A model generated the notes under the pieces. The model did no database searches. It worked only from the letters and a program-made list of their open reading frames with translations, and had not been told where the DNA came from. A stretch of 33,414 nucleotides of DNA. Origin: Nitrospinaceae bacterium. GTDB lineage: Bacteria > Nitrospinota > Nitrospinia > Nitrospinales > Nitrospinaceae. This document shows, one piece after another, positions 6,979 through 15,314 of this stretch (positions within the stretch are counted from its first letter, which is position 1; each line of letters begins with the position of its first letter). Both the position numbers and the translations under genes were made by a program. The stretch is from contig JAJDBF010000032.1 in assembly GCA_029261535.1 (NCBI GenBank), forward strand, positions 1-33,414, read 5' to 3'.

Positions 6979-9246
6979 TTATTTCGACTGCATGGTGTAC
7001 ACGCCATCCCAATCTTCGGGAATGACGTTGGTTTTGTCGCTACCTCGTCGGCTTCTTTTTTCAATTTTTTGGAAGAGTTCGCATCTTTCAATAAATGTGT
7101 CTGAAGGGCCATCGCCTTTCTTGATTTCAATGCATTGTTTAAACTGCAAGATGGCCTTCTCCCATTGTTTGTGTCGATACAGGTCCAAGGCTTCTGCAAA
7201 GACTGAGTAGGCTTCCTGCAATGAGGCATCCAGTGTTCCTTTTTCACACAAGACTTCGTAGATGGCCACCGGCTGGTCCTTTCCAAACACGCGGATGCGG
7301 TCAAGCTCCCGGCACTCCAGAGTTCCTTTTACAAAGTCGTAGGTGAATCCGCTGATTAAAATATTGGATCCGTAAACCTTGTTTGCTCCTTCCAGCCGGG
7401 AGGCCAGATTGACGCTGTCTCCCATGATGGTGTAATCCATTCGATGGGCGCTTCCCATATTACCGACCACCATCGGCCCTGTGTTGATCCCTATTCTCAT
7501 ATACAACTCGTGCCGTCCCTCCTGTTTCCATTTTTCACGCATTTCGGTCAGACGTTTCTGCATCCCCAGCGCGGCCAGGCAACTTCGGGTGGCATGGTCT
7601 TCGAAAGGCAGAGGCGCACCAAAAAAGGCGATAATGGAATCGCCTTCAAATTTATCGACGGTTCCTTCATTAGCCATGAGTATGTCGGTCATTTCGGTCA
7701 GGAATTCGTTGAGCAATTCCACCAATTGTTTTGGTGTCAGCGATTCTGATATAGAAGAAAATCCTTTCACGTCGGAAAAAAAAGCGGTGAGAATTTTGCG
7801 GTCTCCTCCAAGCTTCAGAAGGTTGGGGTTGTCCACGACCTGCTTGACCACCTCCGGAGCCAGATACTGACCAAAGGCATCCTGAATGAATCGTTTTTTT
7901 CGTTCCTCGAAAGCAAACCGGTAAAAGGTCACTCCGGTATAAACAAACAACTGGGTGAACACCGGGTATACGGTATGGATCAGCAGTCCTTTTTCATTTA
8001 ATAAATAAAAATCGAATCCCAGAAAAGCCACAGTGCCCGCCATGGCTAAAATGCCCGAGGCGATGGCATTGAATTTCAGAAAAATGATGCCGAGAAATAT
8101 TCCGGAGATCAGCATTAAAGAAATATCCAGCAGGTCGATCCAGGGAGGACGTTGAATAAAATCTTCCTGCAGTACATTTTCAATGATGGTGGCGTGTGCT
8201 TCAACGCCCGGAAAAATGGGGTCAAACGGGGTGGTTTTTGTATCGTAGGTGGCGGCGGCTGTGGCACCCAGTAAAATTATTTTTCCCTTTAGGTCTTTTT
8301 CAGGAACACGTCCTGCCAGCACATCCGATGCCGGGATGTGGCGGAATGTATAGGCCGGGCCATAGTAATTCACAAAATAGTCACCGCTGGCCGTTGTTGG
8401 AATTTCTACTTTGTTGAACATGACCTTGTCCACTCCGTAGGGGACAATATTAATCATCAAGGGAGTTTTAGTGGCTTCCTGCAGGACCTGCAAACTGAGC
8501 GGAGGAAACAGGTACTCGCCACCGTAGCTCATCACCAGGGGAATCCGGCGCACCACACCATCGCGGTCCGGCAGGTAATGAACAAACCCGGCATTGTTGG
8601 AAGCGTCCATAAATTCAGGCAAACTCATGTTGACCTTGTCGATCTCCGGAAGCCTGACTTTGTCTTCTGGCTGGTCACTGCGATGCACCAGTCCGTATTG
8701 GGAAAAATCCAGCAGGTCCAGATGCTGTTGGTTCATCGGCTCTGTTTTGTCTTTGCCCAACTGGTTTCGTGGAACCACCAGATAACCCAGTACGCTTCTG
8801 TCGGAATTGAGCAGGGATTGAGCGAATAGTTTGTCAGAATCGCCCACTTGCCTCAGCCAGCCGGCTGTTTTCTTGCTGTCCCATCCCAGGATTTCCTGTT
8901 CGACCAGGGCCGAATCAAGAGTCTCGAACGGAACGTATACATCGCGCTCGGGGAAAAAAATATCGACGCCGATAACTGCGGCTCCGGACGCGGACAGCTG
9001 GTCTATCAGGCGGGCGAGTTTAGAACGGGGCCAGGGCCAGCGCCCTTCCTGCTGAAGGCTTTGCTCGTCAATAGCAACAATGACCACCTGGTCACTAACC
9101 GGACGGGTACCGCGGGCGGTTAGTTTGACATCGTAGGCTTTCAGGTCAAGGAGTTGGAAAAAAGGAAGGTTTAAAGAATAAATAGAAATGGAAATCAGGG
9201 TGAGGAAGAGGGCGATAGTGAAATTGTTGAGCAAGTAACGGTTCAC
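6979..9246 (-). CDS. CHASE2-domain class III adenylate cyclase
   Basis: A 755-aa membrane sensor read from a GTG start at 9246. It has an N-terminal transmembrane helix (about 7-30) and an extracytoplasmic CHASE2 domain (about 30-365) with the typical VVIVAIDEQSL and WPWPRSKLARLI. Three transmembrane helices follow (about 370-445), then a class III cyclase domain (about 485-665) and a helical, TPR-like tail. Catalytic residues are present: metal-binding Asp492 (FFSDVKGFS) and Asp536 (FEGDS), the adenine-recognising Lys532, and transition-state Asn613/Arg617 in DSVNLASRLE. It should make cAMP in response to a periplasmic signal. It is the last gene of the operon, 83 bp after the exoprotein gene. 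No cAMP receptor gene is in the window. Confidence 0.93.
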   Translation of the reverse strand: MNRYLLNNFTIALFLTLISISIYSLNLPFFQLLDLKAYDVKLTARGTRPVSDQVVIVAIDEQSLQQEGRWPWPRSKLARLIDQLSASGAAVIGVDIFFPERDVYVPFETLDSALVEQEILGWDSKKTAGWLRQVGDSDKLFAQSLLNSDRSVLGYLVVPRNQLGKDKTEPMNQQHLDLLDFSQYGLVHRSDQPEDKVRLPEIDKVNMSLPEFMDASNNAGFVHYLPDRDGVVRRIPLVMSYGGEYLFPPLSLQVLQEATKTPLMINIVPYGVDKVMFNKVEIPTTASGDYFVNYYGPAYTFRHIPASDVLAGRVPEKDLKGKIILLGATAAATYDTKTTPFDPIFPGVEAHATIIENVLQEDFIQRPPWIDLLDISLMLISGIFLGIIFLKFNAIASGILAMAGTVAFLGFDFYLLNEKGLLIHTVYPVFTQLFVYTGVTFYRFAFEERKKRFIQDAFGQYLAPEVVKQVVDNPNLLKLGGDRKILTAFFSDVKGFSSISESLTPKQLVELLNEFLTEMTDILMANEGTVDKFEGDSIIAFFGAPLPFEDHATRSCLAALGMQKRLTEMREKWKQEGRHELYMRIGINTGPMVVGNMGSAHRMDYTIMGDSVNLASRLEGANKVYGSNILISGFTYDFVKGTLECRELDRIRVFGKDQPVAIYEVLCEKGTLDASLQEAYSVFAEALDLYRHKQWEKAILQFKQCIEIKKGDGPSDTFIERCELFQKIEKRSRRGSDKTNVIPEDWDGVYTMQSK

Positions 9247-9329
9247 AACTCACAGCCCTTGGCGGGACCGGGGAGGCCCCTTATGATGTCATTCATTCCT
9301 ACCGGCCCAAATCATTTCCACTGGCGGAC

Positions 9330-12300
9330 CTAGCAGTTGGTTTTGGAGTCTTCGATAAAAAAGTTGATGAATGTGCTTTGGGTGCCCTTCTGCAAGAAGG
9401 GATTATCCAATGGTGAGTCTTCTGTCTGAGTCACAACGCTCGGCGGAGCGGCTACCACCGGTGGAATGGTTCCTTCCACGGGGACAACACAGGTGGTGGA
9501 TTCAATGCAGACCACCGGGGTACCGGCCAGGGTGCCGTCAATGATAAACTCTTCAGCAATGATAGTGATGGACTTCCCAGTGGTGATACTGGAACCGGGA
9601 GTCACCTCAAATGTGCCGATCCCATCCAGAGTGAAAGTGAAGGTTTGGCCCCCGATCAGAAAATCCTGCTCCACGCGAGCCAGAAAATCACCCAGTGTGG
9701 TGATTGTGCCATCTACCAGAATCTTGTCACCAGCATTCAGGATCAGGTTGTTAAATTTTGATGAACCCATGAATGTGATTTGACCTTTAAAACTGCCGGG
9801 TGCCGCAGATTGAATGCCGACATGGAGAATATGCTCAGCTTCCATGCCGTCAACAATCACTTCCGGTGTGTCGAGAACCGTGTCCCCAACCGCCAGGGCA
9901 TTAGCGGTGATATTGCTCAGTTCATCGTTGTCAATGGTCAGGTCGCCGGTGGCGTTGCCCAAGCCGATGTTTGCGGAGTTTACGCTGTTGTTGATATGAA
10001 CGGTTTGCCCGGCAACTACAGAACCCTGTATATGAATATCATTGGCGGCTAAAAAGACATCATTGGAAGCCATGAGGGTTTTTCCCGCCGCGAGATGGAA
10101 ATCACCCAGGGGAAGGAAAGAGAAAAAATTATTTGAGGCCGTGACGTTGGCATTGACGAATACATTGCCAATGGAAGAGAAATTAATGTCAACGCCTGAA
10201 ACATCAGTGTCGACGATTATTTCTCCGAAAGGCAGTGCCCTTATCCGTGAAGAAAATTCCGATGGGGCATTCACAAAATGCAAATCGCTGGCGGAGCGAA
10301 AATCCGTTATGGCGTGATTAGCGGTGTGGTCCGTAGTCACTCCGGAAACATAAACATCGTCGTTGAATCCGTTCCCAATGACAAGGGAATGGTTACCAGG
10401 CGCATGGATGTTTTGAAGCTCGGTACCGCTCAAAGTCAGACCGCAGGGTCCGCCGCAGATGTTGGAGACATCTCCGGAACCTACAGCCCCATCGACACCA
10501 ATGGTGCCGTTATCCCTGGGCGTGATATAAATCCTGAAGGTGGAAAAAAGCTGGCCCTCAATATCGACATCATTCCCGACAATTCCAAAGTCGCCATTGC
10601 CCACATTGACTGAAACTCCCCGGCCAATATTCACATCGCCCCTCCCGTTCGTGTCAGAATCGGCAGTGAGGGTCAGGTTCAAAAGGTCGCCATCGCCGGG
10701 GGTGCTATCAAAAATATTTGCATCGATATTGACATCGTTGCTACCGAACAGAGCGAGTGAACCATTTTGCGAGCCATTGAAATCGATGTCTGCTTTTAAA
10801 TTCAGGCCGCCTGACTGGAAATCGGGGTCAATGTCGTTCCCCAGATTGGAATTTTCGATTGCCAGCTCGTTGAAGGAAAAAACAGTAACGGCAACACCTC
10901 CGGTCAGTGCACCGGTAATCAGGTCCACACCGAGCGTAGACTGTTCTTCGGCAGGCTGGAAGTTGGGTTCAGAACTTTCAGGGGTTGCACCGCCGCCTGC
11001 GACCAGATCAAGATTGACCGGGCCGATCAGCCAGGAGCCACCTTGACCATTGGGTGCTGTCAAATCGGGGAGTTGTCCTAATTCAAAGTATTGGATACCG
11101 GAGGTTTGAAGAAGCCCGCCATTGCCGCCATTCGGACCGCCGCGTGCGCTTAATTTTCCATAAATACGGGTCGAACCTTCCGCATAAACTACTACCGTTC
11201 CCCCGTCACCGGATTCAGTTGCGTCCGCCTTGACGGTCGCGTTTTCACCGATAAAAGTGGCTTGCGCGTTTGGAATTTCCTGACCATCAACCTGCACGAA
11301 ACCGCCGACCAGAATGGCACCACCGCCTGCGGTGCCGGACGCGTCAATCATCGCCGTCTTGTCCAGACCAACATGCTCCCCGAGCAGGACGGCGACACCG
11401 CCAGTTTCTCCCGCATCATCTCCCGTCACATCAATCATGCCTGTATTCATTACCGTGCCTGAGGGGCCGCCGTGCAAAATCACCTGTCCGTTTTTTTTCT
11501 CAACCGACCGCGCCTGAATGATGCCTTCGTTGTTGACCACGTTTTGAATCACCTGCCCCGCGTCCCATGCTGACAGCGTGACCAGCCCACCATCCGCAGA
11601 TACTGTGCCCGTGTTACGCACCCGGTCTACCAGCACATTGCCTTCGGTATCCTTGACTTCTCCCGTTACCGCCTGGGTAATGGCAAATCGAATGAGGTTG
11701 TCGCCGGTGAAGTCGAGTGCGGTCGCTTCGCCAGAAGCCATGACTACCGAACCGAGGTTTGCCACGATCATTCCCTGATTCTCAACCGCAGGAGCGAACA
11801 GGCCGACAAAACCGCTTGCTGTGATGCGCCCCTTATTAACGACCGAAGCCAGCGACCGTGTCGGGTCCTGATAAAAACGATAGTTGCCATCCAGGAAATC
11901 CTGATCGGAAATGGCAAGTGTGGTGGCGATCAAACCATGGACGTTCACCTGCGCACCGGCACCGAACAGCACTCCCGACGGATTGGTCAGAAATACTCGA
12001 CCATTGGATGTAAGAAGCCCCATGATCCGGCTGGGGTCGGTCCCTACGACACGATTGAGAGAAACAGACTGCGCGTTGGGTTGCTGAAAGGTAACCGCTT
12101 CCGCCGCACCAATGGAAAACCCCTGCCAGTTGGTTATCATCTGTTGCGTATTCTGCTGGATAGTCATCTGACCACCCGAAGACTGGATGGCTCCGTTACC
12201 GGCGATAATATTGCCACCATTTGGTAACGCCCACACCCATACAGGCGACAGGGCGAACCATAACGTCCAGATTAAAATCAACAGGGCTTTAGGTTTCATA

Positions 12301-12332
12301 GCGACCGATCGTTTCCACATTTTTGCAGTCAT
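9330..12332 (-). CDS. TpsA-type exoprotein with haemagglutination-activity (FHA) domain
   Basis: A 1000-aa two-partner-secretion substrate. A long signal peptide (hydrophobic about 15-35, cleavage near VWA-LPNGG) leads into the TPS/haemagglutination domain (about 36-160). This contains NWQGFSIGAAEAVTFQQP, VSLNRVVG and the conserved NPSGVLFG (117-124). The remainder is a glycine- and asparagine-rich beta-helix with degenerate repeats of the type LxxxELxNI. The C-terminus has CIESTTC followed by about 50 residues and a last-residue cysteine (SKTNC), reminiscent of the disulphide anchor that keeps some TpsA proteins on the cell surface. ATGs at 12332 and 12299 (giving MKPKALL) are both plausible starts. 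The matching TpsB porin is two genes upstream, so this is very likely its cargo. Confidence 0.93.
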   Translation of the reverse strand: MTAKMWKRSVAMKPKALLILIWTLWFALSPVWVWALPNGGNIIAGNGAIQSSGGQMTIQQNTQQMITNWQGFSIGAAEAVTFQQPNAQSVSLNRVVGTDPSRIMGLLTSNGRVFLTNPSGVLFGAGAQVNVHGLIATTLAISDQDFLDGNYRFYQDPTRSLASVVNKGRITASGFVGLFAPAVENQGMIVANLGSVVMASGEATALDFTGDNLIRFAITQAVTGEVKDTEGNVLVDRVRNTGTVSADGGLVTLSAWDAGQVIQNVVNNEGIIQARSVEKKNGQVILHGGPSGTVMNTGMIDVTGDDAGETGGVAVLLGEHVGLDKTAMIDASGTAGGGAILVGGFVQVDGQEIPNAQATFIGENATVKADATESGDGGTVVVYAEGSTRIYGKLSARGGPNGGNGGLLQTSGIQYFELGQLPDLTAPNGQGGSWLIGPVNLDLVAGGGATPESSEPNFQPAEEQSTLGVDLITGALTGGVAVTVFSFNELAIENSNLGNDIDPDFQSGGLNLKADIDFNGSQNGSLALFGSNDVNIDANIFDSTPGDGDLLNLTLTADSDTNGRGDVNIGRGVSVNVGNGDFGIVGNDVDIEGQLFSTFRIYITPRDNGTIGVDGAVGSGDVSNICGGPCGLTLSGTELQNIHAPGNHSLVIGNGFNDDVYVSGVTTDHTANHAITDFRSASDLHFVNAPSEFSSRIRALPFGEIIVDTDVSGVDINFSSIGNVFVNANVTASNNFFSFLPLGDFHLAAGKTLMASNDVFLAANDIHIQGSVVAGQTVHINNSVNSANIGLGNATGDLTIDNDELSNITANALAVGDTVLDTPEVIVDGMEAEHILHVGIQSAAPGSFKGQITFMGSSKFNNLILNAGDKILVDGTITTLGDFLARVEQDFLIGGQTFTFTLDGIGTFEVTPGSSITTGKSITIIAEEFIIDGTLAGTPVVCIESTTCVVPVEGTIPPVVAAPPSVVTQTEDSPLDNPFLQKGTQSTFINFFIEDSKTNC

Positions 12333-12373
12333 AACGTAGCCAGAGTTTCACAAACACTAATCAATTCCTTACC

Positions 12374-13237
12374 TTACATACTACAAGATTCGGCATCAGA
12401 GTCATCAAAGAATTCATAGGATTCGGTGAAATCTTCACCCGATCCATCCTCCCCTTCCTTTAATTCCACAACCACATTTCCCGCCTTCGCTTCTCCGGAG
12501 AATCGGGAGGCAGGAAAACCATTGATAATCCGTTCAATAAGCACACGCTCTCCCGGAAGTAATGGAGCTGGCGTGGTGGGGGGCATGCCAGCCTCAATAA
12601 TGCTTTTCATCATGGTGCCGACATCGACATTTCCGCCTACTTGTTGGTTCTTGTTACTCGCATTCATCGTCCCCGCCTCGTTGGCTATCAGGGTTCGCCC
12701 TAATGTGGCACTGAAAAAACCTTTAGTGCCCCGCGCCGCGAGGATGGCCGTCGGTGTGCGAATTTCAAATTTAGAGTCTGGATGAGTCGAGCTTTTGTTA
12801 ACGATATACATGGATAGCCCGTGCGCCACGCTGACCACGCTTTGGCGCAGTTTGCTGTCGGGCTGGAACAAAAACTTTTCCAGAGTGATTTCTGTTTTGG
12901 GTCCCATGGCAAACAGGCTGTTGTCTTTGAAAAGAACTTTGAGCCGGCTTTTTCGAGAGGTCCTGAAGCGATCGTTGACATGAACCGTTTGCTTGGGTTG
13001 AACTTTTTGCCAGGGACCAAAGGAGACAGGTTTTACTTTTCCCGCGACCTCGGATGTTGGGCCGGACTGGGCAGATTGATACTCCACCGTTCCCCGGATG
13101 GAAATGATGCGACCCAGAACTTCTTCCTTGGCCTCGGCCCATTGGGTGAAAAACAGGATGCCAAAACAGGCGATAAAAAATATCGCCCTGTGTTTCAAAC
13201 CCGTATTACCTGTCGTTGATATTTTAGATATCATCAT
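12374..13237 (-). CDS. Periplasmic FecR-domain protein
   Basis: A 287-aa protein with a cleavable signal peptide (hydrophobic about 18-34, cleavage after AEA). A FecR domain (about 40-172) contains ITLEKFLFQPDS and the family signature FEIRTPTAILAARGT (157-171). The C-terminal tail is acidic and ends DSDAESCSM. Classical FecR is a membrane-spanning anti-sigma regulator; this form has no transmembrane helix after the signal peptide and no sigma factor beside it, so it probably acts wholly in the periplasm. It lies 12 bp after the porin gene and 41 bp before the exoprotein gene, so it is in the same transcript. FecR, TPS and CHASE2 genes are often neighbours, which suggests a shared sensing or assembly role; its exact function is unknown. 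Confidence 0.88.
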   Translation of the reverse strand: MMISKISTTGNTGLKHRAIFFIACFGILFFTQWAEAKEEVLGRIISIRGTVEYQSAQSGPTSEVAGKVKPVSFGPWQKVQPKQTVHVNDRFRTSRKSRLKVLFKDNSLFAMGPKTEITLEKFLFQPDSKLRQSVVSVAHGLSMYIVNKSSTHPDSKFEIRTPTAILAARGTKGFFSATLGRTLIANEAGTMNASNKNQQVGGNVDVGTMMKSIIEAGMPPTTPAPLLPGERVLIERIINGFPASRFSGEAKAGNVVVELKEGEDGSGEDFTESYEFFDDSDAESCSM

Positions 13238-13249
13238 CTTGCACTCACG

Positions 13250-14992
13250 CTAAAAGTTCAGCCGACCTCCAAGATAAACAGTGCCGAGACTGCCGTCAGA
13301 GGTTTTCAAATCTCCAAGAACCGGAATGCCATAAGTCAGGGAAAAATCTGCTCCCGGCATATGACCTTTGCCTTTTGGGACCGACAACCGAATGCCGCCG
13401 CCGACACTGGTGAGTGAGACGGCTCTTTCCCCAGGCTGAGGATTCTCGACAAAAATGCGACCATGATCGATAAATCCAAACAATGAAAACAGGTCCTTAA
13501 AAGTATACACGGGGTTTGTCGTGACGGGGAAATTAATCGGGAGCGGTAGGACGTATTCCAGCGATGTCTGGTACCCCTTGTCACCCGAGGCATCCGCCAG
13601 CGGGTAGCCGCGAATTGTTCCAACACCGCCTAATACAAACTGATCCGGTGACAGAACCCGAGTGTCTGTGAGTTGCCCGTTGAATTTCATGATGAAATAG
13701 CTGTCCAAAAAAAAAGCGGACTGGTAGCGGGTAATATTCAGGGAAGCGACCACCGCATCACCATTTCCTTGAAATCTGGAATTAAACGGGTCTGTCCGAT
13801 CGGTCTCGGTGTACCCGAATTGGAGCCGACCTGAGAAATAAGTTTGCCCTTGTAGCGGGTCCCGGATTTCACCCCCGGCAAACACATGGACATTAAACAT
13901 ATCGTCACTGGTGCTGATTACGTTCTGGAGAAAATTTCTAAAGAAACGAAAATCCAGTCCTCCGCCCACATAAAACCTGGCTCTGCGGCTACGAAAAAGT
14001 GTGTGGAAGATGTCGGCAGTAGCGAGGTGGGAATATCCACTGGCATTCAACGGAGTTAAAATACTTCCCAGTTGGTGATCCGAATAGATATAGGAAAGGT
14101 CCAGACGGGTGCCTTGATCGTTCAGAAGAATCTGGTAGCTGGGACTGACAAAATTCTGTCCCAGATCCGAGCGCAGGGCGCGAAGCTTGACCACATCCCC
14201 GAATTGGAAAACACTGCCGGTGATCGCTGTGATTGCCGTACGGTTGCGACCGGTAAACTCCGAACCGAAATTGTCTGCGTCAAATGAAAACAGGTAGGGG
14301 CTGGATTCCTTGATTTCCAAAAGCAGGTCGGCGGTTCCGTTTTGTTTACCTGGTCGGAGGATTGTCGATATTTTCAGACCTACCAGATCGTTCAATTCCA
14401 AAATGGGGCGTTCAAGATCCGTCTCCTTGAGGTTGGCTCGCCCCAGTAGCGATTGAAATTGCTTTTTTATTTTATCTGCCAAAAACCGTTGGTTGCCGGT
14501 AACCTCGATCCGGCCCAGTCGGCCTTCCACTACCTGAAGAATTACCACGCCATCCTGGATCGTTTGGGCGGGGACATAGGTTCGCGCCAGAATATAACCT
14601 TTGCTTAAATACAGAGCCGTGATTTCCTGACCCATGAGGTCAAGTATCCCGAGGGTCAACTCTTCCCCATCCTTAAGGGAAATAATGGGCGCGATCTCTT
14701 CAAGCGTTACCAGATGGTTGCCCTGCACCAGGATGGTTTTAACAAAAAACGAAGGACCGGCACCGGGGTCGGTCAGTTTACGGCTGTCCTGGATTTTGAT
14801 TTTAGGAAAAACAGGGAGCGGGCGGCCCGGTTCGGGGCGGGATTTTTCCAAAGACTTTTGAATGACCCCGGATTCGCCCGCAGGTGGTAAGGGGGCCTGG
14901 ACCTGAGCATGAGCGGGGCAAACCAGGGCCAGGAATAGGACCTGATACCCAATAGTCACTCTGATTTTTGTAAACAATAGAAAAGAAAACAT
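13250..14992 (-). CDS. TpsB/FhaC/ShlB-type outer-membrane two-partner secretion transporter
   Basis: A 580-aa outer-membrane porin that recognises and exports a TpsA protein. A signal peptide (cleavage near AHA-QVQ) is followed by a proline-rich stretch. A POTRA_2 domain comes next (about 82-160; FVKTILVQGNHLVTLEEI, then YLSKGYILARTYVPAQ), then a second POTRA-like segment (GRIEVTGNQRF), then the 16-stranded ShlB barrel from about residue 230. FVLGGVGTIRGYPLADASGD (about 450-470) is the conserved VRGY-type loop (here IRGY) that plugs and gates the pore. The protein ends in a phenylalanine-containing beta strand (LGGRLNF), as outer-membrane proteins do. It is the first gene of the four-gene operon; the porin-first order should allow the pore to be made before its cargo. 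Confidence 0.94.
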   Translation of the reverse strand: MFSFLLFTKIRVTIGYQVLFLALVCPAHAQVQAPLPPAGESGVIQKSLEKSRPEPGRPLPVFPKIKIQDSRKLTDPGAGPSFFVKTILVQGNHLVTLEEIAPIISLKDGEELTLGILDLMGQEITALYLSKGYILARTYVPAQTIQDGVVILQVVEGRLGRIEVTGNQRFLADKIKKQFQSLLGRANLKETDLERPILELNDLVGLKISTILRPGKQNGTADLLLEIKESSPYLFSFDADNFGSEFTGRNRTAITAITGSVFQFGDVVKLRALRSDLGQNFVSPSYQILLNDQGTRLDLSYIYSDHQLGSILTPLNASGYSHLATADIFHTLFRSRRARFYVGGGLDFRFFRNFLQNVISTSDDMFNVHVFAGGEIRDPLQGQTYFSGRLQFGYTETDRTDPFNSRFQGNGDAVVASLNITRYQSAFFLDSYFIMKFNGQLTDTRVLSPDQFVLGGVGTIRGYPLADASGDKGYQTSLEYVLPLPINFPVTTNPVYTFKDLFSLFGFIDHGRIFVENPQPGERAVSLTSVGGGIRLSVPKGKGHMPGADFSLTYGIPVLGDLKTSDGSLGTVYLGGRLNF

Positions 14993-15129
14993 TCAAATCC
15001 TAAAAGTGCAGTCAGAATTTCCAGAACACCACGACCGCCCGTGTAGTATTGAAGAAGCTGGCAAAAAGATATATTTCAGCCCTGGGTTTTAGAATAGATA
15101 AGCTCTTTCAGGCCTTTCCATCCAGATTC

Positions 15130-15280
15130 AAGCCTTGGAATTATACCACTTATAAAGCAAACCTTTACGTGAGTGCTTTGTGAAGGACTGGAAAATGGAG
15201 GTCCCCCTTCGACAAGCTCAGGATAGGCTCTTTGAAGAATCTTGCCTTTGCTTTTGATTTCAGGGCTATGCCAGGGTCTC
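15130..15280 (+). repeat. Dispersed repeat, copy B
   Basis: This is the partner of the copy at 6690-6840, in the same orientation. Shared blocks include GTCCCCCTTCGACAAGCTCA (15201-15220) and GCCTTTGCTTTTGATTTCAG. It lacks a few bases present in copy A within the CCCTTTCC run. It lies in the 322-bp gap upstream of the two-partner-secretion operon; the rest of that gap (14993-15130) presumably holds the operon promoter, though no strong consensus was found. Confidence 0.7.
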
Positions 15281-15314
15281 ATTAGGGAAGGGGACATGAG
15301 AGGGGAAGAGGGCT

